The notes under the pieces: generated by a model | Told to the model about the DNA's origin: nothing | The model's input: only the letters and a program-made list of their open reading frames with translations | Databases searched by the model: none | Made by a program: the position numbers and the translations under genes | Shown here: positions 1 to 6,389 of the stretch, in pieces | Layout: each line of letters opens with the position of its first letter | Position numbering within the stretch: the first letter of the stretch is position 1 | Source: Bacteroidota bacterium | GTDB taxonomy: Bacteria; Bacteroidota; Bacteroidia; UBA8524 | Length of the DNA: 6,389 bases | Direction of reading: 5' to 3' | Assembly: GCA_003531115.1 (NCBI GenBank) | Contig: DQHT01000109.1 | Location: forward strand, 8,711 to 15,099

Positions 1-670
1 CTGTGAAAGCCCTCAGGAGCGAGCTCTTCCCGGCGTTGGTATAGCCAACCAGGGCCACCCGAACAATTCCATCCCGGTTACTGCGGCGGGTAAGGCTCTG
101 TTTATCGATATCGGCCAGGCGCTTTTTCAATAAGCTGATCTTATCCAAAATGATACGCCGGTCAGTTTCGATCTGCGTTTCACCCGGACCTTTCATCCCT
201 ATACCCCCCTGCTGTTTGCTTAAGTGGGTCCACATTCTGGTCAAACGGGGGAGCAGATACTGCAACTGGGCAAGTTCCACCTGAGTTTTGGCCTGGGCGG
301 TTTGAGCACGGGTGGCAAAAATGTCGAGGATCAGGTTATTGCGGTCAAGGATCTTTACATTCAGGGCGATCTCCAGGTTTCGTTGCTGGCTGGGGCTTAA
401 TTCATCATCAAAGATGACCATGCTGGCCTTATGTTCGTCCACATAAAGACGGATCTCTTCCAGCTTTCCCTCACCCACAAAAGTGCGGGAGTGGGGATGG
501 TCTAACTTTTGTGTAAATTTCCGGAGGGTTTTAGCCCCGGCAGTTTCCGTTAAAAACGCGAGTTCGTCAAGGTATTCCTGCACCTGTTCTTTGGGTTTCG
601 ATTTATAGTCGATGCCAACCAGAACTGCGGTTTCCTGTAATTTGTGTGTATCGTGTAACTTGCCTTTCAA
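1..670 (-). CDS. hflX: GTPase HflX, N-terminal part (3' end beyond left window edge)
   Basis: HflX is a cytoplasmic GTPase of the Obg-HflX superfamily that binds the large ribosomal subunit and splits stalled or stressed ribosomes. The minus strand is open from 670 to the window edge (223 codons). Visible in order are the N-terminal HflX domain (about residues 15-125, with a V-G-E-G-K-L-E-E segment and FDDELSPSQQRNLE), the family stretch with R-A-Q-T-A-Q-A-K-T-Q-V-E-L-A-Q and MWTHL, the glycine-rich GGIGMKGPGETQIE segment (G158 to E164 at its core), and the G1/P-loop GYTNAGKSS (G209, G214, K215, S216). The G2-G5 motifs and C-terminal domain lie outside. No ATG is available: the only conventional start before the conserved domain is TTG at 670-668 (an in-frame ATT at 694-692 is less likely), and a stop lies upstream in frame at 718-716. 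The gene diverges from the operon starting at 680, with 9 bases between. Identification is firm; the exact start is inferred. Confidence 0.95.
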   Translation of the reverse strand, partial: MKGKLHDTHKLQETAVLVGIDYKSKPKEQVQEYLDELAFLTETAGAKTLRKFTQKLDHPHSRTFVGEGKLEEIRLYVDEHKASMVIFDDELSPSQQRNLEIALNVKILDRNNLILDIFATRAQTAQAKTQVELAQLQYLLPRLTRMWTHLSKQQGGIGMKGPGETQIETDRRIILDKISLLKKRLADIDKQSLTRRSNRDGIVRVALVGYTNAGKSSLLRAFT

Positions 671-679
671 TATCAGCGA

Positions 680-2494
680 ATGAACTGCAAAAATACATCC
701 TTGCGTTGTGCCTTGCTAATCTTGTTTCTGTTTGCTCAAAAGGCAGGGTTCTCCCAGGAAACACCCTGGCTGCCCGACAGTGTTATACAAGTCAAGCCTC
801 ATTTTAGTAATCCTACTTTCGACAGTTTAGAAACCAATGTTGTCTATCAGCCGCTGCACCCGCATCAGGGAACCGATAAATATGAAAAGCGCCTTTTCAA
901 AGACAGTTTAAACCGCTTAAAACGGGAGTTATACCAGGGAAAAGCGTACAAAAATGATCCGGACAGTATTGAAGTAACCCGGAATTTTAACGCGAATCCG
1001 GTTCAGAACTTCACGCCTATGGACAATGCCATGGCCATTTCGCCTGACGGCATTATTGTATCGGCGGTCAACGCCAACTGGTGTGTTTTTGATAAGAATG
1101 GAAGCTTGAAATTATTCAGGACCTTTAAACAGCTCGCCAACGACCCTGCCCTGACAGGCCAGTTTTTTGACCCCCGGGTAGTATATGATCCGGTAAGTGA
1201 ACGTTTTATCATGGTGATTCTCCATGGGATTCATTCGGCCGATTCCCGCATTTTGGTATTTGTTTCCAAAAATAAAGACCCCCTTTGGGGCTGGAATGTC
1301 TATTCCTTTTCCGGCAATCCCTTTTCCGAAGGGGTGTTTTCGGATTATCCTCATTTAGGCATTTCAGCGAATCACGTTTGGGTGAGCGTTAATTTGTTCG
1401 GTGATCCGGATATGAAATTTAAAAAGTCGCTGATACTGGTGCTCGATAAAAACGCCATGTCACAAGGAGCTGCTGTAAATGCCGCCTTATACCATGAGCT
1501 GAAAACCCTGGAGAATAAACATGTTTTTAGTATGGTGCCGGCAAACAATTACAATGGAGTGGGAGCTGCGGGTATCCATTTTCTGAGTGCTATAGACCGT
1601 GGTGGAGAAGAGCTTTACCTCTTTTATCTGGATCCGGGTAAAGGCGTTCAATCCCGGGCCACCATCAAAACAGGTCCTTATTCCCTGCCACCGGATGCCA
1701 TGCAAAAGGATGAAAACACACTGATGGATGGCGGAGATTGCCGTATTACGGGTGCTTTTTACCGAAACGGACTCATCCATTTTTGTCTGAATACAAAAAC
1801 CGCTCAACTGAGAAATGCAATCTATTACGGCCGGGTTGATGTTGGTACCTTTGTCTGTGAGGCACGTACGATCGTGTCGGCAAAGGATATGGCCTATGGC
1901 AGCCCGGTTTCTTTTGCCGCTTATGCTGCCAACAGGGCGGTTCTTATTCCTGTCGTTTATACCTCTGAAAACGATTATCCATCCATTGGCTATCTCTATG
2001 TGGATGATAATATGAAAGACTATCCCCTGGTTTCCGTTTTTACCGGACTAAGTCCGCGTACCAATACAAAAGGCGAAGTGAACCGCTGGGGAGATTATAC
2101 AACAGCCGCATCGCTCACCCAGACTGAAAAGCCGGAAATCTGGTTTGCCGCTTCGGGAACTTCAACAGATAACCGCTGGCAGAATTTTCTTGTGCAGGTC
2201 GTTGGCGACGAGGATACGATACAAAATTCACCGGAACGAACACAGATCTGCATATATCCGAATCCTGTGGGTAGTCTGCTAAAGATAGAGGTCAAGCTGG
2301 AATCCAGTGCTCAGGTAGAAATTGTTTTGTATGACAGTAAAGGAAAGCGGATAGAAAACATCTGGACGGGGGTTATGACGAAAGGCAGCAACAGGGTGAT
2401 ATTTGAGCCGAGGGTAAAAGCCTCTGGTTTGTATTATGTTCGTGTGATTTCGGGAGATCAGGTAGTGCATACGGAAACCCTATTTATTGAATGA
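680..2494 (+). CDS. Secreted beta-propeller-like protein with T9SS type A C-terminal sorting domain
   Basis: A 604-residue exported protein. Residues 1-25 form a Sec signal peptide: basic start, hydrophobic core ALLILFLFA, likely cleavage after GFS-25. Residues 26-110 are a polar N-terminal region without a motif I recognise. Residues about 111-510 resemble the repeat-built secreted proteins common in Bacteroidota, with the hallmarks DPRVVYDPVSERF (164-176), SDYPHLGIS (221-229) and RWGDYTTAA (469-477) followed by IWFAASGT. I infer a beta-propeller or related all-beta fold. Residues 523-604 are a textbook T9SS type A sorting domain: IYPNP (525-529), VLYDSKGK (337 bases further on), GLYYVRV (571-577) and a short beta end. 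Such domains direct crossing of the outer membrane through the Por/Spr machinery and are usually cleaved, with release or attachment to surface lipopolysaccharide. ATG at 680 is the first start after an in-frame stop at 656-658. The gene heads a three-gene unit. Enzymatic or binding role is unknown, and no catalytic motif is evident. Confidence 0.9.
   Translation: MNCKNTSLRCALLILFLFAQKAGFSQETPWLPDSVIQVKPHFSNPTFDSLETNVVYQPLHPHQGTDKYEKRLFKDSLNRLKRELYQGKAYKNDPDSIEVTRNFNANPVQNFTPMDNAMAISPDGIIVSAVNANWCVFDKNGSLKLFRTFKQLANDPALTGQFFDPRVVYDPVSERFIMVILHGIHSADSRILVFVSKNKDPLWGWNVYSFSGNPFSEGVFSDYPHLGISANHVWVSVNLFGDPDMKFKKSLILVLDKNAMSQGAAVNAALYHELKTLENKHVFSMVPANNYNGVGAAGIHFLSAIDRGGEELYLFYLDPGKGVQSRATIKTGPYSLPPDAMQKDENTLMDGGDCRITGAFYRNGLIHFCLNTKTAQLRNAIYYGRVDVGTFVCEARTIVSAKDMAYGSPVSFAAYAANRAVLIPVVYTSENDYPSIGYLYVDDNMKDYPLVSVFTGLSPRTNTKGEVNRWGDYTTAASLTQTEKPEIWFAASGTSTDNRWQNFLVQVVGDEDTIQNSPERTQICIYPNPVGSLLKIEVKLESSAQVEIVLYDSKGKRIENIWTGVMTKGSNRVIFEPRVKASGLYYVRVISGDQVVHTETLFIE
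688..719 (-). promoter_or_regulatory. Putative Bacteroidota-type promoter for hflX, inside the opposing gene
   Basis: On the minus strand, TATTTTTG at 695-688 matches the Bacteroidota sigma-A -7 consensus TAnnTTTG at every fixed position. TTAG at 719-716, 20 bases further upstream, is a one-mismatch candidate for the -33 TTTG element. Transcription would begin a few bases downstream, around 680-684, giving a leader of roughly 10-15 bases before the TTG start of hflX at 670. The box lies wholly inside codons 3-6 of the divergent gene. The match is seen; promoter activity is inferred, and an 8-base pattern with two free positions can occur by chance. Confidence 0.45.
2246..2491 (+). other. T9SS type A sorting domain (codons 523-604 of the secreted protein)
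   Basis: This segment encodes the last 82 residues of the secreted protein. It contains the I-Y-P-N-P motif that opens this domain family, the central L-Y-D-S-K-G-K turn and the G-L-Y-Y-V-R-V strand close to the end. Spacing and length agree with the roughly 70-90 residue immunoglobulin-like CTD recognised by the PorU/PorV/PorQ/PorZ attachment complex. The motifs are seen directly; the export route is established for the family. Confidence 0.93.
2491..2494 (+). other. ATGA start/stop overlap between first and second operon genes
   Basis: The ATG of the second gene (2491-2493) overlaps the TGA of the first (2492-2494). This arrangement typically lets terminating ribosomes restart on the next gene, so it supports co-transcription and coupled translation. 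No Shine-Dalgarno sequence is visible before the ATG. Confidence 0.9.
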
Positions 2495-3957
2495 AACAAC
2501 GGCTCATTTTTCTTCTTTTATTCGTGGGATTAAGCGAGACCGCGCTACCTCAACAGGTAGAATGGTCGAGTATGGAGCGTTTTCGAAACAAAACAGCCTA
2601 TAACCGGGTTATCGGGTCGAATGAGCATGGCTATTACGTCCTGCGAAGCAAAGGATACGACATACGCCACAACGTGATCATTGAGCGGTACCGGGAAAGT
2701 TTGGGAATGGATTTTAGTAAAAAACTTCCCGACATGCGGGGCACGGAGCTGGTGAATGCCTTTGTGACTGAAATCGGGATCGTACTTTGGAAAAGCAGGT
2801 ACAACCGTCAAACTGAAAAGCTGGAATTGTTTATCGAACATCTTGACACGGAAGGCGAACCCACCGGTCGTCCGATACCACTCCTCATCGCACAGCCCAG
2901 GAATTACAGCGATGATGGAGATTTCAGTGTAACGGAAAATCAGGCAGGGACCCATTATGTCGTAACCTATTCAGAAATGGCTCCTGAAGGAAAAAGTTAC
3001 TTAAATGTTCAGGTTTTTGACCGGCGTTTGGAAAGGGTGAGCTCCCGGCGCCAGATCCTTGAGTTTGAGGGCAAAGATTTTGAGATCAATCAGATCCTGG
3101 TAGACAGCTTGGGCCAAGTATTCCTTCTGGTAAGCGGGGTCAACCCCGATATGAAAAAGGGTACTCCGGAACGTATTGGCATTCATCTTTTTGCCATGAA
3201 TACCCATAGCGACTGGTTCGATTTTTACCTGAATTTTGAAGATACCTATATCCATAGTCCGATCATGGTTCTGGACGATAGTAACGACCGCGTACTGGTA
3301 TCCGGCTTGTATTCGTTACTAAATCGGAAACAATGCAAAGGCACCCTCGAATTTGCGATAAGGAGGCCGGATTTTCAATTACTCCGGCACACTTTTATAC
3401 CCTTTTCCTCCGAATTTGTTCGGGATATTGGCGGGCCACGGGCAGCTGAAAAGGAAGAAGAATTGCAGGATTTTGTGATCCGGTACATGGTGGTACGAAG
3501 CGATGGCGGATACCTCCTTTTTGGAGAGGAATTTTCGATCGCCCAGCAATCCTATACCTATTATGTTAACGGGATCGCTCAGGTAAGCTCCCGCAGCGTG
3601 TACAATTACGGGAAGATCTTTTTGCTTTCGTATGGACCAACCCAGGGCCTTGAATGGTCGAAGGTGATCAGTAAAGGCCAATCTTCGGTAAATGATTTTG
3701 GCTATTATTCCTCTTTTACGATTTGCAGGCGAAAGGACCGTATCCATATCCTTTTCAACGACAAGTTAAAAGGGAATGGAGGGGTGCTTAACTATACGCT
3801 ATATACCGATCAGGTCCTGGAAGAAGAGATGTTATTCGGAAACCAGGGGGCATTTATTTCGATCGTTCCCTCAGAATCAAAACAATTGGATGCGAATACC
3901 GTATTGATTCCCACCTCAAAAGATCGCAAGTTTGCATTCCTAAAACTGACTTTTTGA
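2491..3957 (+). CDS. Exported protein of unknown family, probably all-beta / propeller-like
   Basis: A 488-residue protein that I do not recognise as a named family. The start MKQRLIFLLLFVGL is a clear Sec-type signal; cleavage lies somewhere near residues 18-22, with no clean consensus and no lipobox cysteine, so a lipoprotein is unlikely. The mature part is rich in short hydrophobic strands separated by polar turns. Several segments share a strand-turn-strand pattern: FSVTENQAGTHYVVTYSE (145-162), ILVDSLGQVFLLVSG (202-216), IMVLDDSNDRVLVSG (258-272), YMVVRSDGGYLLFGEEFS (332-349) and FTICRRKDRIHILFND (409-424). This suggests propeller blades, which is my inference. There is no T9SS sorting domain at its C-terminus, so it probably stays in the periplasm or at the outer membrane, or leaves by another route. 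It overlaps its neighbours by 4 bases on each side and is likely made together with both. No catalytic residues or metal sites stand out. Confidence 0.85.
   Translation: MKQRLIFLLLFVGLSETALPQQVEWSSMERFRNKTAYNRVIGSNEHGYYVLRSKGYDIRHNVIIERYRESLGMDFSKKLPDMRGTELVNAFVTEIGIVLWKSRYNRQTEKLELFIEHLDTEGEPTGRPIPLLIAQPRNYSDDGDFSVTENQAGTHYVVTYSEMAPEGKSYLNVQVFDRRLERVSSRRQILEFEGKDFEINQILVDSLGQVFLLVSGVNPDMKKGTPERIGIHLFAMNTHSDWFDFYLNFEDTYIHSPIMVLDDSNDRVLVSGLYSLLNRKQCKGTLEFAIRRPDFQLLRHTFIPFSSEFVRDIGGPRAAEKEEELQDFVIRYMVVRSDGGYLLFGEEFSIAQQSYTYYVNGIAQVSSRSVYNYGKIFLLSYGPTQGLEWSKVISKGQSSVNDFGYYSSFTICRRKDRIHILFNDKLKGNGGVLNYTLYTDQVLEEEMLFGNQGAFISIVPSESKQLDANTVLIPTSKDRKFAFLKLTF
3954..3957 (+). other. TTGA start/stop overlap between second and third operon genes
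   Basis: The TTG start of the third gene (3954-3956) overlaps the TGA stop of the second (3955-3957), mirroring the ATGA junction upstream. The rare start codon combined with the overlap suggests that initiation depends on ribosomes arriving from the preceding gene. Confidence 0.75.
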
Positions 3958-4946
3958 TCCGCTTTTTAAAAAATAATCAATTTCCTACGCTGCTTCTTGT
4001 TTTGGGGCTGCTTCTGGGGCTGGGCTTCCTTCTTTATGGACTCGATCCGGAAGTTATTCCGCTTACAGAGCCGACACCACTTACAAAATGGACCCGTAAA
4101 TCGCTGGAACTTATTTTTGGAGGAACCCGGGCCGGTGTATTCAGTATTGCTCTTATACTAATCATTGTTCAAAGCCTATTGTTTGGACTGTTGGCCGAAA
4201 GGCATCAGCTTTTGTATAAAAACACCTGGTTGCCGGTTTTATTTTTCGGGCTTTTCAATATGGTCTTTCCGGAGCAATTAACCCTGCATCCCGAATTGTT
4301 GGCGAATACGTTTTTGGTTCTGGCCGTTATGGCGATCTTTCAGGCTCAGGGTAAGGAAAAGGCCATGCCTGCACTCATCAATGCCGGGATCTTAGGGGGC
4401 ATTGCTTTTCTTTTTGCCCCGGAAACCTTTTTGGTCATCCCGGTATTTATTGTGGGCATTATGTTCTTTAAACCCCTTACAGGATTGGATATTTTCCAAT
4501 ACCTGACCGGTTACGGACTCGTTCTCTTTTTTAGCATAACGCTTATGTACCTGATCGGTCGTGAAGACGTGGTCCATGCTTATGTTAACAGTACCTGGAT
4601 TTCACCGGGACCGGGTGAAGTGTGGCGGGAACCATATTTTTTAGGGTTTATGGGCTTGTTGCTGGCCATCCTGATCCCCACTTTTTTCCTGTTGCAGCAA
4701 AATTTCTTTCGCAATACCGTTCGTGTGAGAAAATTGCAGCAATACCTGCTGGTCTATTTGTTTTTTACCTTGCTGTTCGCGTTTTTTGGCATACAGTCCA
4801 TCAAAAATGCCATGAGCATCCTGGCTTTGCCATTGTCGGTCTTTTTGACCTATTTTTTCTTACCCGACAAAAGGAAATGGGTACGGGAGTTCATTTTTAT
4901 CCTTTTCCTGTTTGTCCTTTTTCTGCAGCACGTTCCTCTGTTCTAG
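3954..4946 (+). CDS. Polytopic inner-membrane protein resembling the DUF6427 family
   Basis: A 330-residue, very hydrophobic protein with about ten predicted membrane spans, by eye at residues 11-30, 61-80, 92-107, 114-130, 141-156, 158-172, 183-201, 228-247, 262-280 and 286-303, plus a C-terminal hydrophobic segment 311-327. The opening MIRFLKNNQFPTLLL and the central block VFPEQLTLHPELLANTFLVL followed by a G-I-A-F-L-F segment recall DUF6427, a family of Bacteroidota membrane proteins with no known function; this assignment is from memory of the pattern and needs a profile search. The start is TTG at 3954: the nearest in-frame ATG is over 100 codons in and would delete three spans. The gene is last in its operon and ends in the same CTAG as the convergent polA. 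With two exported proteins upstream, a role in envelope assembly or transport is possible but unproven. Confidence 0.85.
   Translation: MIRFLKNNQFPTLLLVLGLLLGLGFLLYGLDPEVIPLTEPTPLTKWTRKSLELIFGGTRAGVFSIALILIIVQSLLFGLLAERHQLLYKNTWLPVLFFGLFNMVFPEQLTLHPELLANTFLVLAVMAIFQAQGKEKAMPALINAGILGGIAFLFAPETFLVIPVFIVGIMFFKPLTGLDIFQYLTGYGLVLFFSITLMYLIGREDVVHAYVNSTWISPGPGEVWREPYFLGFMGLLLAILIPTFFLLQQNFFRNTVRVRKLQQYLLVYLFFTLLFAFFGIQSIKNAMSILALPLSVFLTYFFLPDKRKWVREFIFILFLFVLFLQHVPLF
4943..4946. other. Shared CTAG palindrome: overlapping stop codons of convergent genes
   Basis: TAG at 4944-4946 on the plus strand ends the membrane-protein gene, and TAG read on the minus strand at 4945-4943 ends polA. The two coding regions therefore overlap by 4 bases within one self-complementary CTAG. 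There is no untranslated room for a terminator between them, and I see no GC-rich stem with a T-run in the 60 bases on either side. Confidence 0.9.
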
Positions 4947-6389
4947 TGAGCCTCAAGCCAGTTAGCTCCAATTCCTACTTCCACTTCGATCGGGACAGCC
5001 AATTGGATGGCGTTTTTCATTTTATCGATCACAAGTTTTTTCAGGAGCTCTTTTTCACTGTGATGCACCTCAAAAAGCAACTCATCATGCACCTGAAGGA
5101 TCATTTTGCTTTTAAGGGAAGCCTTTTGCATGGCTTCATGAACAGCGATCATGGCAATTTTGATCATGTCGGCAGCTGATCCCTGTATTGGCGCATTGAT
5201 GGCGTTTCGTTCTGCAAAACCGCGCACCGTCTGGTTTCGGGAATTGATATCCCGGATATACCTGCGCCGGCCTTTTACCGTTTGAACAAAACCATGCGTA
5301 CGGGCGCCTTCAATGGTGTCGTTCATGTATTTTTTAATGTTTGGGTACTGCGTGAAGTAGGCTTCGATAATTTCAGCCGCTTCCTTGCGCGGTATTTCCA
5401 GGCGCTGGGCCAGTCCGAATGCTGAAATGCCGTAAATGATCCCGAAGTTGACCATTTTGGCCTTTCTGCGCATCTCTTTGTCTACGGCATCCAGACTTAC
5501 ATTAAACACCTTTGAGGCAGTAGCCGTATGGATATCATGCCCATCCTTAAAATCCCGGATCATCCCTTCATCACCCGAAAGAGCGGCGATGATCCTAAGT
5601 TCGATCTGGGAATAATCTGCAGCCAGGATCTCAAATTCACTGTTACGGGGAATAAACGCCTTCCGGACTTCCCGGCCCATTTCTGTTCGAATTGGGATAT
5701 TTTGCAGATTTGGATTTTGAGAGCTAAGTCTTCCTGTTGCCGCAACTGCCTGATTGAATGAAGTATGTACCCTTCCACTTACAGGATGGATCAAAGTAGG
5801 CAGGGCGTCGACATAGGTGGATTTAAGTTTGCTGATCTGACGATAACGCAGGATCTCCTTGATGATCTCGTGTTCCGGGGCGAGTTTGCTCAGGATATCC
5901 TCGCCGGTTTGGTATTGGCCGGTTTTGGTTTTTTTCGCTTTGGGGTCGAGTTTGAGTTTTTCAAAAAGCACTTCGCCCATCTGTTTTGGCGAGGCAATAT
6001 TAAATTTTACTCCGGCAAGGGTATGGATTCTTTCTTCGCTCTTTTTCGCTTCCAGATCGAGTTCGGCCGAATAGAGGTGGAGGAAGTTTTTATCGATCAT
6101 CACCCCTTCACGTTCCATCCCTGCGAGCACGGGAACCAGTGGCATTTCTATTTCTTCCAATACAGAAACAGCTTCCTGTTCTTTTAATTTGGGCACAAAG
6201 ATATCATGCAATTGCAGGGTGATATCCGAATCTTCAGCTGCATACTCTTTGATCTTCTCCAGTGGCACATCCCGCATATTCAGCTGGGCAATTCCTTTTT
6301 TGCCGATCAATTCAGTGATGGAAACCGGTTTGTACTGTAAATAATGCTCCGACATGGCATCCATATTATGGCGGGAATCAGCTTCAAGG
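4943..6389 (-). CDS. polA: DNA polymerase I, C-terminal half (5' end beyond right window edge)
   Basis: Family A DNA polymerase, which fills gaps in repair and during Okazaki-fragment maturation. The open frame enters at 6388 with LEADSRHNMD, so the ATG at 6364 is internal; 481 of roughly 930 residues are present (numbered here from 6388). Residues 1-65 are the end of the 3'-5' exonuclease domain, with ExoIII motif YAAEDSD (Y49, D53, equivalent to E. coli Y497 and D501) intact; ExoI and ExoII lie outside, so proofreading cannot be judged. The polymerase domain follows: TGRLSSQNPNLQNIP (218-232), motif A DYSQIELR with catalytic D258, motif B RRKAKMVNFGIIYG with K311, F315 and Y319 (E. coli K758, F762, Y766), and motif C QVHDE with H434, D435, E436 (E. 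coli 881-883). All key polymerase residues are present and the C-terminus NWLEAH is typical. It converges on the upstream operon and appears intact and ordinary. Confidence 0.97.
   Translation of the reverse strand, partial: LEADSRHNMDAMSEHYLQYKPVSITELIGKKGIAQLNMRDVPLEKIKEYAAEDSDITLQLHDIFVPKLKEQEAVSVLEEIEMPLVPVLAGMEREGVMIDKNFLHLYSAELDLEAKKSEERIHTLAGVKFNIASPKQMGEVLFEKLKLDPKAKKTKTGQYQTGEDILSKLAPEHEIIKEILRYRQISKLKSTYVDALPTLIHPVSGRVHTSFNQAVAATGRLSSQNPNLQNIPIRTEMGREVRKAFIPRNSEFEILAADYSQIELRIIAALSGDEGMIRDFKDGHDIHTATASKVFNVSLDAVDKEMRRKAKMVNFGIIYGISAFGLAQRLEIPRKEAAEIIEAYFTQYPNIKKYMNDTIEGARTHGFVQTVKGRRRYIRDINSRNQTVRGFAERNAINAPIQGSAADMIKIAMIAVHEAMQKASLKSKMILQVHDELLFEVHHSEKELLKKLVIDKMKNAIQLAVPIEVEVGIGANWLEAH

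Noticed and set aside
656..663. TAACTTGC as a -7 box for the operon at 680
   Set aside because: It matches only part of TAnnTTTG (TA and TT, then G and C where T and G are expected), and the nearest TTTG (641-644) is only 11 bases upstream, too close for a -33 element. The real operon promoter was not located.
2545..2955. 136-codon minus-strand open frame opposite the second operon gene
   Set aside because: The plus-strand frame has a signal peptide and coupled junctions on both sides; the antisense frame has no domain or context.
4900..5010. Possible bidirectional terminator at the convergent junction
   Set aside because: No inverted repeat of useful length followed by a T-run was found on either strand; only the 4-base CTAG is self-complementary.
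4622..5179. 185-codon plus-strand open frame spanning the end of the membrane-protein gene and the start of the opposing polA region
   Set aside because: It is out of frame with the membrane-protein gene and antisense to well-conserved polA codons. Its translation is rich in H, F and S with no recognisable domain, as expected for a shadow frame.
5765..6187. 140-codon plus-strand open frame inside polA
   Set aside because: It lies wholly antisense to conserved Pol I sequence, has an F-rich, unnatural composition and no supporting start context.
6356..6364. ATG codons at 6364 and 6355 as the true start of a short polymerase
   Set aside because: The frame stays open to the window edge with LEADSRHN, which continues the Pol I exonuclease-domain pattern, so the gene runs off the window rather than starting here.

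Overview
The window looks like chromosomal DNA from a member of the Bacteroidota. The main evidence is a secreted protein with a typical type IX secretion (T9SS) type A C-terminal sorting domain, a form of cargo tag known only from that phylum. A close match to the Bacteroidota promoter box TAnnTTTG, the lack of Shine-Dalgarno sequences before the genes, and HflX and Pol I sequences that read like those of Bacteroidota fit this. Base composition is moderate, near half GC by eye. The order or genus cannot be fixed from this stretch.

Layout: (1) Positions 1-670, minus strand: the N-terminal part of the ribosome-associated GTPase HflX, cut by the left window edge just after its P-loop. (2) Positions 680-4946, plus strand: three genes in one tight unit. 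They are a T9SS-exported beta-propeller-like protein (680-2494), an exported protein of unknown family (2491-3957) and a polytopic membrane protein resembling DUF6427 (3954-4946). Both internal junctions are 4-base stop/start overlaps (ATGA and TTGA), so the three are very probably co-transcribed and translationally coupled. (3) Positions 4943-6389, minus strand: the C-terminal half of DNA polymerase I, cut by the right window edge. It has the full polymerase domain and the last part of the 3'-5' exonuclease domain.

The DNA is packed with almost no intergenic space. hflX and the operon diverge from start codons only 9 bases apart, and the membrane-protein gene and polA converge on one shared CTAG palindrome that supplies the stop codon for both strands. 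hflX and polA are housekeeping genes for ribosome rescue and DNA repair/replication. The three-gene unit is the least understood part: two exported proteins made together with an inner-membrane protein suggest a cell-envelope function, but nothing in the sequence names a substrate or reaction. I saw no RNA genes, insertion sequences, CRISPR arrays, attachment sites or convincing intrinsic terminators, and no gene-free stretch of 300 bases or more.
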